From Gemmatimonadota bacterium (GTDB lineage: Bacteria; Gemmatimonadota; Gemmatimonadetes; Longimicrobiales; Gaopeijiaceae), in NCBI GenBank assembly GCA_016873995.1, contig VGVR01000004.1, positions 108,040 to 172,039 of the forward strand: a stretch of DNA of 64,000 nt. Direction: 5' to 3'. Positions 16,993-24,729 of this stretch are shown here, in pieces. A program made the translations under genes and the position numbers. Positions within the stretch are counted from its first letter, which is position 1, and each line of letters opens with the position of its first letter. The notes under the pieces were generated by a model. That model saw only the letters and a list, made by a program, of their open reading frames with translations, did not search any database and had not been told where the DNA came from.

Positions 16993-18018
16993 CTAGCGCG
17001 GATTGGCCTCCGTGCGCTCCTGGTACCGTGCGCCGCGCAGCACACCTTCGACGGCGCGATTCCCCTCGTGGCAGGCGTACTCGTAGATCAAGTACTCATC
17101 GTCGCGCATGAGCGGGAAAGCGAGCGTCCAAGGCTGCGTGAAGACCTCGGGGTCTTCGATCCTGGCCTCGTAGTCGATCCGATCGGCCGCCACGCGAGTG
17201 AAGCGCTCGACGATGCGCAGCGAGGTGCTCTGCGGGATCCCCTTGATGCGACCCGAGGCGGCGCTGGTCGCGATCCAGTTGCGGTCGCCGAAGTTCGTCG
17301 TCTCGACCACCAGCGTGTCGCCCTCCCAGTGCCCGCGCGAGTCGCCCTCCCAGAGGCGGAGCGACGGCGGCAGCGGCGGGCGACCGTCGAGCGGAATGAT
17401 CCGCGCGTCGTGAATCATCTCCGAGTGAATCACGACGAAGTCGGAGGTCTGCACGATCTGGTAGCCGTTGTTGTAGCCCGCCGGGATGACCCAACCGGGG
17501 GCGCCACGCGAGATGCACCGATCCCAGACGCTCATGTACTCGGGCTCGTCCGCGCTCCGGGCCAGCGCGAAGTCGCGGCGCTGCTCGGCCTGCGGACGGA
17601 GCGGAACGCGGCCGTCCGGCGGATCCACCACGAGCGACGTTTGCCCGGTGGGGAGGTTGGTGGTGCCGGAGTCGAACCAAACCTGGTTGTAGCTGCCGAC
17701 ATCGCCCCGCGCCGCCGCCTGCGCGCGGGTCGCGGCGGCGTCGGCGTTCGCGCGCTGTCCGGCCGCCCGGGCTGCGATGGCGGAGGCTTCCTCGTCCGTG
17801 AGGAACGCGCGGTCACCGAGCGCCAGGGGACGCTCGAGCGGCGTGAGCGTGGCGTTGGTCCAAATACCCTGCAGGTCGGGACGTCCATCGGGTGTCCGAG
17901 GCGGCGTCCAAGTCGGTCCGGCGCGTGACTGCGCCGCGACTGGTGCGCCGCCGCCCAACACCACGGCGGCAGCGAGCGACATCAATAGGAGGCTCGAGCT
18001 TCTCAGCTGGCGACGCAT
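16993..18018 (-). CDS. Secreted protein of unknown function, paralog A of a divergent pair
   Basis: The ATG at 18016-18018 follows an AGGAGA Shine-Dalgarno and starts a signal peptide ending VAAQ, giving 341 residues. Recognisable segments are GRPDLQGIWTNATLTPLERP, a DRCISRGAPGW strand, HWEGDTLVVETTNF and a final YACHEGNRAVEGVLRGAR. All four recur in the divergently transcribed gene at 18168. The family is widespread in soil phyla but has no function I can name. The upstream extension to 18222 has no signal-peptide logic and was dropped. A shared 150-bp promoter region separates the pair. Confidence 0.75.
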   Translation of the reverse strand: MRRQLRSSSLLLMSLAAAVVLGGGAPVAAQSRAGPTWTPPRTPDGRPDLQGIWTNATLTPLERPLALGDRAFLTDEEASAIAARAAGQRANADAAATRAQAAARGDVGSYNQVWFDSGTTNLPTGQTSLVVDPPDGRVPLRPQAEQRRDFALARSADEPEYMSVWDRCISRGAPGWVIPAGYNNGYQIVQTSDFVVIHSEMIHDARIIPLDGRPPLPPSLRLWEGDSRGHWEGDTLVVETTNFGDRNWIATSAASGRIKGIPQSTSLRIVERFTRVAADRIDYEARIEDPEVFTQPWTLAFPLMRDDEYLIYEYACHEGNRAVEGVLRGARYQERTEANPR

Positions 18019-18167
18019 GTCTGGTCTCTCCTCCGGCAGCCAAGCGGGAATGTGGCGAATACGACGCCGCGCGGCCACACGGTCGCGGCAGGGTGGGCCC
18101 GGACGGGCCCGTCCGTGCGCGCTCCCGTGCGGGCGGCGGGACTCGAACGTATCATGCGGCGAGAGGG

Positions 18168-19151
18168 ATGTCGGTGGTCGTTTCGGTTGATCCGGAGGGC
18201 CGGCGCTTGGACGACTCGACACGGTTGGCGACGAGCGGTGGCGGGCTCGATCGGCTCCGCAGAATGCTGCAGATCCCGGGAGGGCTCATCGTGGCGTTTG
18301 CCTTGGGGCCGGCCGGGGGTGTCGCACAAGCACGGACCTCGTGGGGCGATCCCGATCTCCAGGGCGTCTGGAACTACGGCACGATGACGCCGCTCGAGCG
18401 GCCGGCGCAGTGGGCCGGGCGTGAGGTGCTCACCGAGGCGGAGGCGAGGGACTACGAGCAGCGCACCGTAGCGCGCCGCGCCGAGGGGCTCCAGACCGCC
18501 GGCCCGGACTGGTGGGAGCCCGAGAACAACGTGCTGAGGAACCTGCGCACGTCGCTCATCATCGATCCACCGGACGGGCGCATGCCGCCCCTCGTCGACG
18601 CAGGCGGGCGGGGTGGAGGCGGGCGGGGCGGTCCGCGTTACGACAACGCGGAGGACCTGAGTCTACAGGACCGCTGTATTGCCTGGCCCTCCACCGGTCC
18701 CCCGATGGTGCCGACGGTATACAACAACAACGTGCTCGTCGTTCAGGCGCCGGGCTGGGTGGTGCTCGTGACCGAGATGATCCACAATGCGCGGGTCGTC
18801 CCACTCGACGGCCGGCCGCACGCGAGCACTCCGTCCATGCATGGAGATCCGACCGGACGTTGGGAGGGCGATACGCTCGTCATCGAGTCGACGGGATTCG
18901 ACGGGCGACTCCCGTTCCGTGGATCGGGACGCGGCCTCCAGCTCGTCGAGCGCTTCACGCGCACGTCCGAGGGCACGCTCGAATACCGGTTCACGGTCGA
19001 GGATCGCACGGTGTGGACTCGGCCCTGGACAGCGCGTGTCGACATGGCGCGTAGCCAAGGGCTCATGTACGAATTCGCCTGCCACGAGGGAAACGAGCGC
19101 AGCATGACCGGTATTCTCGGGGGAGCGCGCTACGAAGAGGGCAGAAGGTAG
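18168..19151 (+). CDS. Secreted protein of unknown function, paralog B of a divergent pair
   Basis: A 327-residue homolog of the gene at 16993-18018. It has DPDLQGVWNYGTMTPLERP, DRCIAWPSTGPP, RWEGDTLVIESTGF and FACHEGNERSMTGILGGAR in the same order. A signal peptide (LQIPGGLIVAFALGPAGGV, cleaved at AQA) starts about 30 residues in, so the ATG at 18264 may be the true start; the ATG at 18168 has GAGAGG right before it. A glycine-rich loop (residues about 145-155) is absent from the paralog. Function unknown. Confidence 0.72.
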   Translation: MSVVVSVDPEGRRLDDSTRLATSGGGLDRLRRMLQIPGGLIVAFALGPAGGVAQARTSWGDPDLQGVWNYGTMTPLERPAQWAGREVLTEAEARDYEQRTVARRAEGLQTAGPDWWEPENNVLRNLRTSLIIDPPDGRMPPLVDAGGRGGGGRGGPRYDNAEDLSLQDRCIAWPSTGPPMVPTVYNNNVLVVQAPGWVVLVTEMIHNARVVPLDGRPHASTPSMHGDPTGRWEGDTLVIESTGFDGRLPFRGSGRGLQLVERFTRTSEGTLEYRFTVEDRTVWTRPWTARVDMARSQGLMYEFACHEGNERSMTGILGGARYEEGRR

Positions 19152-19281
19152 GAAGGCTTCGGCCTTCGGGACGAGGCGGTCCGCGTCGTCCCGCGGCAGG
19201 TAGCCCTCCTGAACGAGCCGCTCGGCGGCGGCGCGCACGATCCCGAGGTAGCGCAGCCGAGCGCGCTCGCAAAGTCCCTGC
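19139..19281 (-). pseudogene. Possible C-terminal remnant of an alpha/beta-hydrolase-domain gene
   Basis: On the minus strand the frame reads RARLRYLGIVRAAAERLV, then QEGYLPRDDADRLVPKAEAF. This resembles the last helices of the large hydrolase-domain protein at 29666 (DYLRRVEDAARRMVGERLML, then AEDVERAVAYAG). The frame has no start or upstream domain and runs into the end of the plus-strand gene, so at most it is a scrap. The similarity was judged by eye. Confidence 0.3.
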
Positions 19282-19464
19282 CCCGGTGACTACCGTGACT
19301 CGGAGTGGCGAGAGCCGAGCGCTGGACGTTCGGCGACACTGCGCCAATGTCGCTGCGACGGGTCGGGAACGGACACGGCGGCCCCAGCCACGACACGGTC
19401 GCGCTGCGGGTGCGCGTCCGACACCCGGTCGCCAGTTTGTGGCCATCCAGCACAGGAGGGTGAC
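19152..19464. other. 313-bp intergenic stretch before the BKACE-like gene
   Basis: Apart from the possible hydrolase remnant at its left end, no gene is supported. The right end carries the Shine-Dalgarno of the following GTG-start gene. Confidence 0.5.
19454..19459 (+). promoter_or_regulatory. Ribosome binding site deciding a GTG start
   Basis: AGGAGG lies five bases before the GTG at 19465. It fixes the start just ahead of the Tat signal of the BKACE-like protein. Confidence 0.75.
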
Positions 19465-20307
19465 GTGACCGAGCCCCAGCGCAGCCCGACGTGGTCCAGG
19501 CGCGACTTTCTTGCGACCGGTGCCGCCGTGATCGGCGGCGCAGGAACTGCCTCGCAGCGGCGCCAGACGGCGACGCCTCTGCTGAAGGCCGCGATCAACG
19601 GGAGCCGGCAGGCCGGCAGCCACCCCGCCCTGCCGGTCACGCCCGAGGATTGCGCGCGCGACGCGGCCGCCGTGGTGCGCGCCGGAGCGGGCGCGATCCA
19701 CGTACACGTGCGCGGCGCGGACGGCGGGCAGAGCATCGCACCCACGGACGTTGCGCGCACCCTGCAGGCGATGCGCGCCGCGGCACCGGGAACCCTTGTC
19801 GGCATCAGCACCACGTTCCAGATCGTCGGCGACGCGGCGCGGCGCCACGCGATCGTCGGCGAGTGGACCGTGCTCCCCGACTTCACCTCGGTCAACTTCA
19901 ACGAGGAGGGTGCCGTCGCGCTCGCCGAACTGCTCATCTCGCGCGGCGTGGGCATCGAGGCGGGACTCTTCGACGCCGCCGCGGCACGTGCGTGCGTGGA
20001 TGGTGGCCTGGCGACGCGATGCCTGCGCCTCATGCTGGAGCCGCGGGGGGCCACGGTTCAGGACAGGCTGCGCAACGTCGCGGAGATGGAGGCTGTGCTC
20101 GACGCGTCGGGCACCCGGATACCTAGGCTCCTCCACGGATCCGCGGACGCGGCCTGGCCGCTCATCGACGAGGCCGCGCGGCGGGGCTATCAGACGCGCG
20201 CGGGACTCGAGGACACGCTCGTCTTACCGGATGGAACGACCGCGCGGGACAACGCGCAGATCGTGGCCGAGGCCGCGCGCCGCATCGCCGCTGCACGAGG
20301 CGCCTGA
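19465..20307 (+). CDS. BKACE-family (3-keto-5-aminohexanoate cleavage-like) enzyme with Tat signal
   Basis: A 280-residue TIM-barrel protein of the beta-keto acid cleavage family. It has LKAAINGSR near residue 40, LPVTPEDCARDAAAVVRAGA, and the zinc-binding IHVHVRG (two His). TSVNFNEEGAVALAELL and GLEDTLVLPDG follow further on. Family enzymes split a beta-keto acid with acetyl-CoA in the cytoplasm. Here the first 30 residues are a twin-arginine signal (SRRDFLATGAAVIGGAG), which implies export and is unusual, because acyl-CoA is not available outside. The GTG start is set by the AGGAGG five bases upstream. Confidence 0.82.
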   Translation: MTEPQRSPTWSRRDFLATGAAVIGGAGTASQRRQTATPLLKAAINGSRQAGSHPALPVTPEDCARDAAAVVRAGAGAIHVHVRGADGGQSIAPTDVARTLQAMRAAAPGTLVGISTTFQIVGDAARRHAIVGEWTVLPDFTSVNFNEEGAVALAELLISRGVGIEAGLFDAAAARACVDGGLATRCLRLMLEPRGATVQDRLRNVAEMEAVLDASGTRIPRLLHGSADAAWPLIDEAARRGYQTRAGLEDTLVLPDGTTARDNAQIVAEAARRIAAARGA

Positions 20308-20409
20308 GTTCTCAGCGGCCGGCGACAGCAAGACCATCGCCGCGCGCAGTGGCAGAACCCGGAGCCGCCCGATAGTCTTCGGCCTCTGGTTCCGGCCAAT
20401 GAGGTAAAC

Positions 20410-21492
20410 ATGTCCGCGACGGCGTACATGAGGGGGCGTCGGCGGTGTGGAGCGTTCGCGGTCGCGATGGCAATCGCCGCGACGTGCTCGCCGTTGAGCG
20501 CCCAGCAGAAAGGCGGACAGGACCTGACGGGTCCCTACGACGTCGTCGAGGGCTGGCTCCGGCCGCTTCCCTGGCACCAGGGGTGGACTTTCGGGCTGAT
20601 CGCCGCGGTCTTCCCCGAGACGCCCGATCGGATCTTCGTCCTGCAGGGCGGCGAGCTTCCCGACCCACGGCCGAGGGATCGCTCTCCCGGCCCCAGATCG
20701 AATGCGGACCACCGACCCACGAACTTCGTCCTCGTCTTGAACCGCGACGGCGAGCTGGTCGAGTCATGGAGCAGGTGGGACTCGCTCTTCCTCAGGCCGC
20801 ACAAGGTCCTGATGGATCCGTACGATCAGGAGCGGCACATCTGGATCGTGGACGACTGGGCCAGCCAGATCTTCAAGTTCACGCACGACGGTTCGCGCTT
20901 GGTGCTGACGCTCGGGGAGAGAGGCGTGACGGGCGCCGATGCCGCTCATTTCGGCCGTCCGACGGACATGGCGTTCCTCCCCGACGGCACGTTCTTCGTG
21001 AGCGACGGCTACGTGAACACGCGGATCGTAAAATTCGACCGGCACGGCCGATTCCTCGCGGAGTGGGGCTCCGCAGGATCTGGCCCTGGCCAGTTCAACC
21101 TGCCGCACTCCGTGAAGGTCGACGCGCGGCGTCGCGTGTACGTCGCGGACCGGCGTAACGGCCGCATCCAGATCTTCGACGAGAACGGGCGCCTGCTCGA
21201 CATCTGGGGCGACATGGTCGAGCCGTCCCACCTCGTGGTCGCGCAGGACCAGACCGTCTGGATGAGCGACCCGACCCTCAATCGACTATCTCAGTACAGT
21301 CCGGACGGCTTCCTGATGACCTACTGGGGCGCGGCCGGCGCTTTCCCGGGCGCGTTCTCCAATCCTCACCATTTCGCGTCGGACTCCGAGGGCAACCTCT
21401 ACGTCGCGGACTACGCTAACTTCCGGGTCCAGAAGTTCGTGCCGAGGGCAGATGCGGATTCACGGCGCTTGATCGGTCCCGCCTTCAGATGA
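20410..21492 (+). CDS. Secreted NHL propeller, close match to peptidyl-alpha-hydroxyglycine amidating lyase (PAL)
   Basis: A 360-residue exported protein (signal peptide to about residue 31, LSAQ). It has the PAL layout blade by blade: LRPHKVLMDP with His121, GRPTDMAFLPDGTFFVSDGY with Tyr181, LPHSVKVDA with His213, ADRRNGRIQIFD, and SNPHHFASDSEGNLYVAD with His310. In rat PAL three His bind zinc and a Tyr in SDGY is catalytic. The Asp after the third His is His311 here. PAL cleaves alpha-hydroxyglycines to an amide and glyoxylate. Its stop overlaps the PQQ dehydrogenase start (ATGA), and two PHM-like monooxygenases lie downstream. Confidence 0.82.
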   Translation: MSATAYMRGRRRCGAFAVAMAIAATCSPLSAQQKGGQDLTGPYDVVEGWLRPLPWHQGWTFGLIAAVFPETPDRIFVLQGGELPDPRPRDRSPGPRSNADHRPTNFVLVLNRDGELVESWSRWDSLFLRPHKVLMDPYDQERHIWIVDDWASQIFKFTHDGSRLVLTLGERGVTGADAAHFGRPTDMAFLPDGTFFVSDGYVNTRIVKFDRHGRFLAEWGSAGSGPGQFNLPHSVKVDARRRVYVADRRNGRIQIFDENGRLLDIWGDMVEPSHLVVAQDQTVWMSDPTLNRLSQYSPDGFLMTYWGAAGAFPGAFSNPHHFASDSEGNLYVADYANFRVQKFVPRADADSRRLIGPAFR

Positions 21493-23207
21493 AGGAGCTG
21501 CGGATGGTGCTCGGGGTTTTCCTCGCGGTCGTAATCGCCACGTCACCTGCCAGGGCGCAACCGGTGCAGCTCTCGCCGGTAACTGACGCGATGCTCCGTC
21601 GCCCGCCCGACCAAGACTGGCTCCATTGGAGGAGAACGTACGACGGCTGGGCGTACAGCCCGCTCGACCAGATCACGCGGGAAAACGTCGCGACCCTGCA
21701 GCTGGCGTGGTCGAGGACGCTCGGGGAGGGGCCGATCGAGCTCGTCCCGCTGGTCCATGACGGCGTGATGTTCCTCCCCGAGCCGGACGGTCGCGTGACC
21801 GCGCTCGACGCAACCTCGGGCGACCTCATCTGGCAGTATCAGCGCGACTCCCCGGGGATCATGCGGAGCCTCGCGATCTACGAGGACAAGGTCTACTACG
21901 CGTCGCCCCGCGACGGGTATCTCGTCGCGTTGGATGCGCGGACGGGGGTCGTGGTGTGGGAGACGTCGGCTCACGACCCGGACTGCTGTCGACATTCCTC
22001 GGGACCCATCGTCGTCGCGGGCAAAGTGCTGAGCGGCCGGGCGTGCAACAACAACCTGGCCGGCGGCTGCTTCATCGCCGCGCACGATGCGCGCACCGGA
22101 CGCGAGCTTTGGCGCCGCTACACCGTTGCCCGACCCGGCGAGCCGGGCGGCGACAGCTGGGACATTCCGCTGGAGCTGCGCCGCCACGTGTCGCCCTGGA
22201 TGCCGGGGACCTATGACCCCGACTTGAACCTGGTCTATTGGGGAACCGGGGTTCCAGGTCCATATCCGCACATTTCGCTGGGCTCCCGCGAAGGTGACCT
22301 CCTCTACTCCAACTCGACGTTGGCGCTGAATCCGGATACCGGAGAGGTCGTCTGGCACTTCCAGCATCTTCCAGGCGACGAGCTCGACATGGATCACGCC
22401 CACGAACGGATCCTCGTGGATGCTCCGTTCCGGCCGTCGGACGAGCTCGAGTGGTTCAACCCCTCCATGGCAACGGGCCAGCCGCGAAGGCTGCTGTGGG
22501 CAGCGGGCAAGGCGGGAACGCAGTTCGTGCTCGACCGCGCCACGGGTCAGTTCGTCTGGGCGAGGCCACTCGTCCATCAGAACATCATAGCGAGCGTGGA
22601 CGAGCAAGGTCGGGTGACGAAGAACGCCGCTCTCGGGCACCGGCGAATCGGCGACGTTGTCGTTGCCGGTGCTCGAGGTGGAAAGGATTGGTGGTACGGC
22701 GCGTACAGCCCGCTCACCAACGCGATATATCAGCCGTTGCTGAACGCTTGGCTCGAGCAAACGAGCTCGGAGTGGGATGGGGGCGCGAGTCAAGGCGCCG
22801 CCCGGCGCACGATCCCGTCGCCGTCCGAGCCCGAGTACCCTGGCATGGTGAAGGCCTTCGACGTCTCCACGGGGGATCTGCTCTGGGAGCAGAAGCGACA
22901 CGCCCCGTGGCTCGGCGGTCTCGTGACCACGGGCGGAGGGCTGGTCTTCGGCGGCGACATCAATCGTCGCTTCCAAGCGTTGGACCAGGAGACGGGCGCG
23001 GTGCTGTGGGAGACGATCCTCAACAGCCGCGTCACGGGCGGTGCGATCAGCTACGGCGTGAACGGTCGGCAATACATCGCCGTCGCGACCGGTGGCGGCT
23101 CGTCGAGCTCGTATGAAACCTTCGGCCTCGCGCCAGGAATCCGACTCGAAGCACCCGAAGGTGGCAACGCGATCTTCGTCTTCGCCCTACCACGGAGGAC
23201 CCCATGA
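21489..23207 (+). CDS. PQQ-dependent alcohol-type dehydrogenase, possible DxD lanthanide type
   Basis: A 572-residue periplasmic quinoprotein: signal peptide to about residue 23, then an eight-blade propeller with the W-type docking motifs (ALDATSGDLIWQY; ALDARTGVVVWET; ALNPDTGEVVWHF). The catalytic Asp lies in DELDMDHAHE as Asp300, and Asp302 two residues on resembles the DYD mark of lanthanide-dependent enzymes. The usual Glu-bearing loop (GGEFGVRG-like) reads ACNNNLAGG, so metal binding may differ. A Cys pair (Cys166-Cys167) sits apart from the usual site. There is no heme domain. It is coupled to its neighbours by 4-base overlaps on both sides. Confidence 0.85.
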   Translation: MKELRMVLGVFLAVVIATSPARAQPVQLSPVTDAMLRRPPDQDWLHWRRTYDGWAYSPLDQITRENVATLQLAWSRTLGEGPIELVPLVHDGVMFLPEPDGRVTALDATSGDLIWQYQRDSPGIMRSLAIYEDKVYYASPRDGYLVALDARTGVVVWETSAHDPDCCRHSSGPIVVAGKVLSGRACNNNLAGGCFIAAHDARTGRELWRRYTVARPGEPGGDSWDIPLELRRHVSPWMPGTYDPDLNLVYWGTGVPGPYPHISLGSREGDLLYSNSTLALNPDTGEVVWHFQHLPGDELDMDHAHERILVDAPFRPSDELEWFNPSMATGQPRRLLWAAGKAGTQFVLDRATGQFVWARPLVHQNIIASVDEQGRVTKNAALGHRRIGDVVVAGARGGKDWWYGAYSPLTNAIYQPLLNAWLEQTSSEWDGGASQGAARRTIPSPSEPEYPGMVKAFDVSTGDLLWEQKRHAPWLGGLVTTGGGLVFGGDINRRFQALDQETGAVLWETILNSRVTGGAISYGVNGRQYIAVATGGGSSSSYETFGLAPGIRLEAPEGGNAIFVFALPRRTP

Positions 23208-24616
23208 CGAGAGCGAGAATTCTGCTGGTGGCTGCGGCGCTGTCCCTCGTGCATGCGCGGGGTCCCGCTCCCGTCATGGCACAGCAGGCTCGGAACCCGT
23301 ACGTCGCAGCCACCGATCGAGTCGTCGCCATCCGGGCGGGCCGCCTCTTCGACGGCACGCGCGCAACCTACGCGAACAACCAAATGATCCTCGTTCGCGG
23401 TGACCGCATCACCGAAGTGGGACCGAACGTGGCCATTCCGGCGGGAGCGACCGTGATCGATCTCGGGAGCGCGACCGTGCTCCCGGGGTTGATCGATACG
23501 CATCTCCACATGATGGGCACCGGCTCGCCGGCCACCCAATGGATCGTGGCCGTGCAGTCGTCGCAGATGGCGCTCTACAACGGGTGGACCACCGTGGTCG
23601 ACCAGGGATCGCGCGAGAACCTGCCGTGGGCCACCATCGAGCTGCGGAACGCGATCGAGGCCGGTCTTCTCATGGGGCCGCGCATGCAAGTCGCGGGGCC
23701 CGTGGTCAACTCGCGTGGCAACTTCGCGACCGAGTTTCCCCCGGACGCGAACGATCTGACGCTCCCCGGAGATCGACTCGGGATCCGGGGCCCGGAGTCG
23801 GCGCGGCATGCCGTACGCCTGCTCAAGCTCATGGGTGCGGACTGGGTCAAGACCTACGCGACTTGGGACAACGAAGCACCTCATCAGAGCTTCGTGGAGA
23901 GCACGGTCAGGCAGTTCAAGCCCGATGGGACCATGGTCGGGATTCCGGCGCTGACGTTCGAGGAGGTCCAGGCAATCGCCGACGAGGCGCGCAGGCTCGG
24001 GTTGCGTACGACTTGTCACACCTATGGCATCGGAGAGGCGGCGAACAGCTGCGTGCGCGCGCCCTTCGATGTGCCCATGCACATGATGGACATCGACCGG
24101 GATCCCGCGCTCCTGCGTGAGATCGTCGAGCGCGGCACGACGGTGCAGCTCACGTTCAACGACGCCTGGGAAGGACCGCGCCGTGCCACCACGGATCGCG
24201 CGTTCAGGGCGCTCCACGCCGCGGGCGTGCCGCTGCCCTTCGGCAGCGGCACTCAGGGCGCGGCTTGGTCGCAGCTCGAGAGCACGCGCCGGCGCGATGG
24301 CACCAGCGGCGCCGTGGGGGAGGCCGCCAACCAGTTTCCGGTCTTCGTGCAGCTCGGCATGACCCCCGCCGAGGCGCTGAACTCGGCGCTCATGGTGGCC
24401 GCGCGCGACCTCAACTACCACTGGGAAGGCCGCGTCGGGAGCATCGAAGCGGGCAAGCTCGCCGACATCGTGGCCGTGGCGGGGGACCCCCTCGCCGACA
24501 TCACGGAATTGCAACGCGTGAGGTTCGTCATGAAGGGCGGGGTCGTGTACCGCGACGACCTCACGAATCACCCGTCGGTCATGAGCTCGCTACTCGCTCA
24601 GGCACCGTCCCGATGA
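23204..24616 (+). CDS. Secreted amidohydrolase, metal site partly altered
   Basis: A 470-residue amidohydrolase-superfamily protein with a signal peptide (to about residue 27). The metal-binding order is visible: DTHLHM (His100, His102), a Lys in WVKTYAT for the carboxylated bridge, TCHTYG and MHMMDID. The C-terminal beta domain ends GSIEAGKLADIVAVAGDPL. The late strand that normally ends in a catalytic Asp (GTD) reads FGSGTQG, so that Asp is missing or shifted. It may act on a secreted peptide or cyclic amide. Its start overlaps the dehydrogenase stop. Confidence 0.82.
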   Translation: MTRARILLVAAALSLVHARGPAPVMAQQARNPYVAATDRVVAIRAGRLFDGTRATYANNQMILVRGDRITEVGPNVAIPAGATVIDLGSATVLPGLIDTHLHMMGTGSPATQWIVAVQSSQMALYNGWTTVVDQGSRENLPWATIELRNAIEAGLLMGPRMQVAGPVVNSRGNFATEFPPDANDLTLPGDRLGIRGPESARHAVRLLKLMGADWVKTYATWDNEAPHQSFVESTVRQFKPDGTMVGIPALTFEEVQAIADEARRLGLRTTCHTYGIGEAANSCVRAPFDVPMHMMDIDRDPALLREIVERGTTVQLTFNDAWEGPRRATTDRAFRALHAAGVPLPFGSGTQGAAWSQLESTRRRDGTSGAVGEAANQFPVFVQLGMTPAEALNSALMVAARDLNYHWEGRVGSIEAGKLADIVAVAGDPLADITELQRVRFVMKGGVVYRDDLTNHPSVMSSLLAQAPSR

Positions 24617-24715
24617 GGCGGGGGGTTCCCGGCGAGGCGACCGCGCGGCTCTTGCCATGGCGAATAGCGAACCGGTAGCATGGTCTCGTTGCGCGAGACG
24701 GATGGCGTCAAGTGA

Positions 24716-24721
24716 AGGAGG
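24716..24721 (+). promoter_or_regulatory. Ribosome binding site deciding the start of the first PHM-like gene
   Basis: AGGAGG lies eight bases before the ATG at 24730. It would fall inside the coding region if the GTG at 24712 were used, so the ATG is preferred. Confidence 0.7.
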
Positions 24722-24729
24722 AATGCGCT

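Noticed and set aside
21543..23072. 509-codon minus-strand frame over the PQQ dehydrogenase
   Set aside because: Antisense shadow; the plus strand has propeller repeats.
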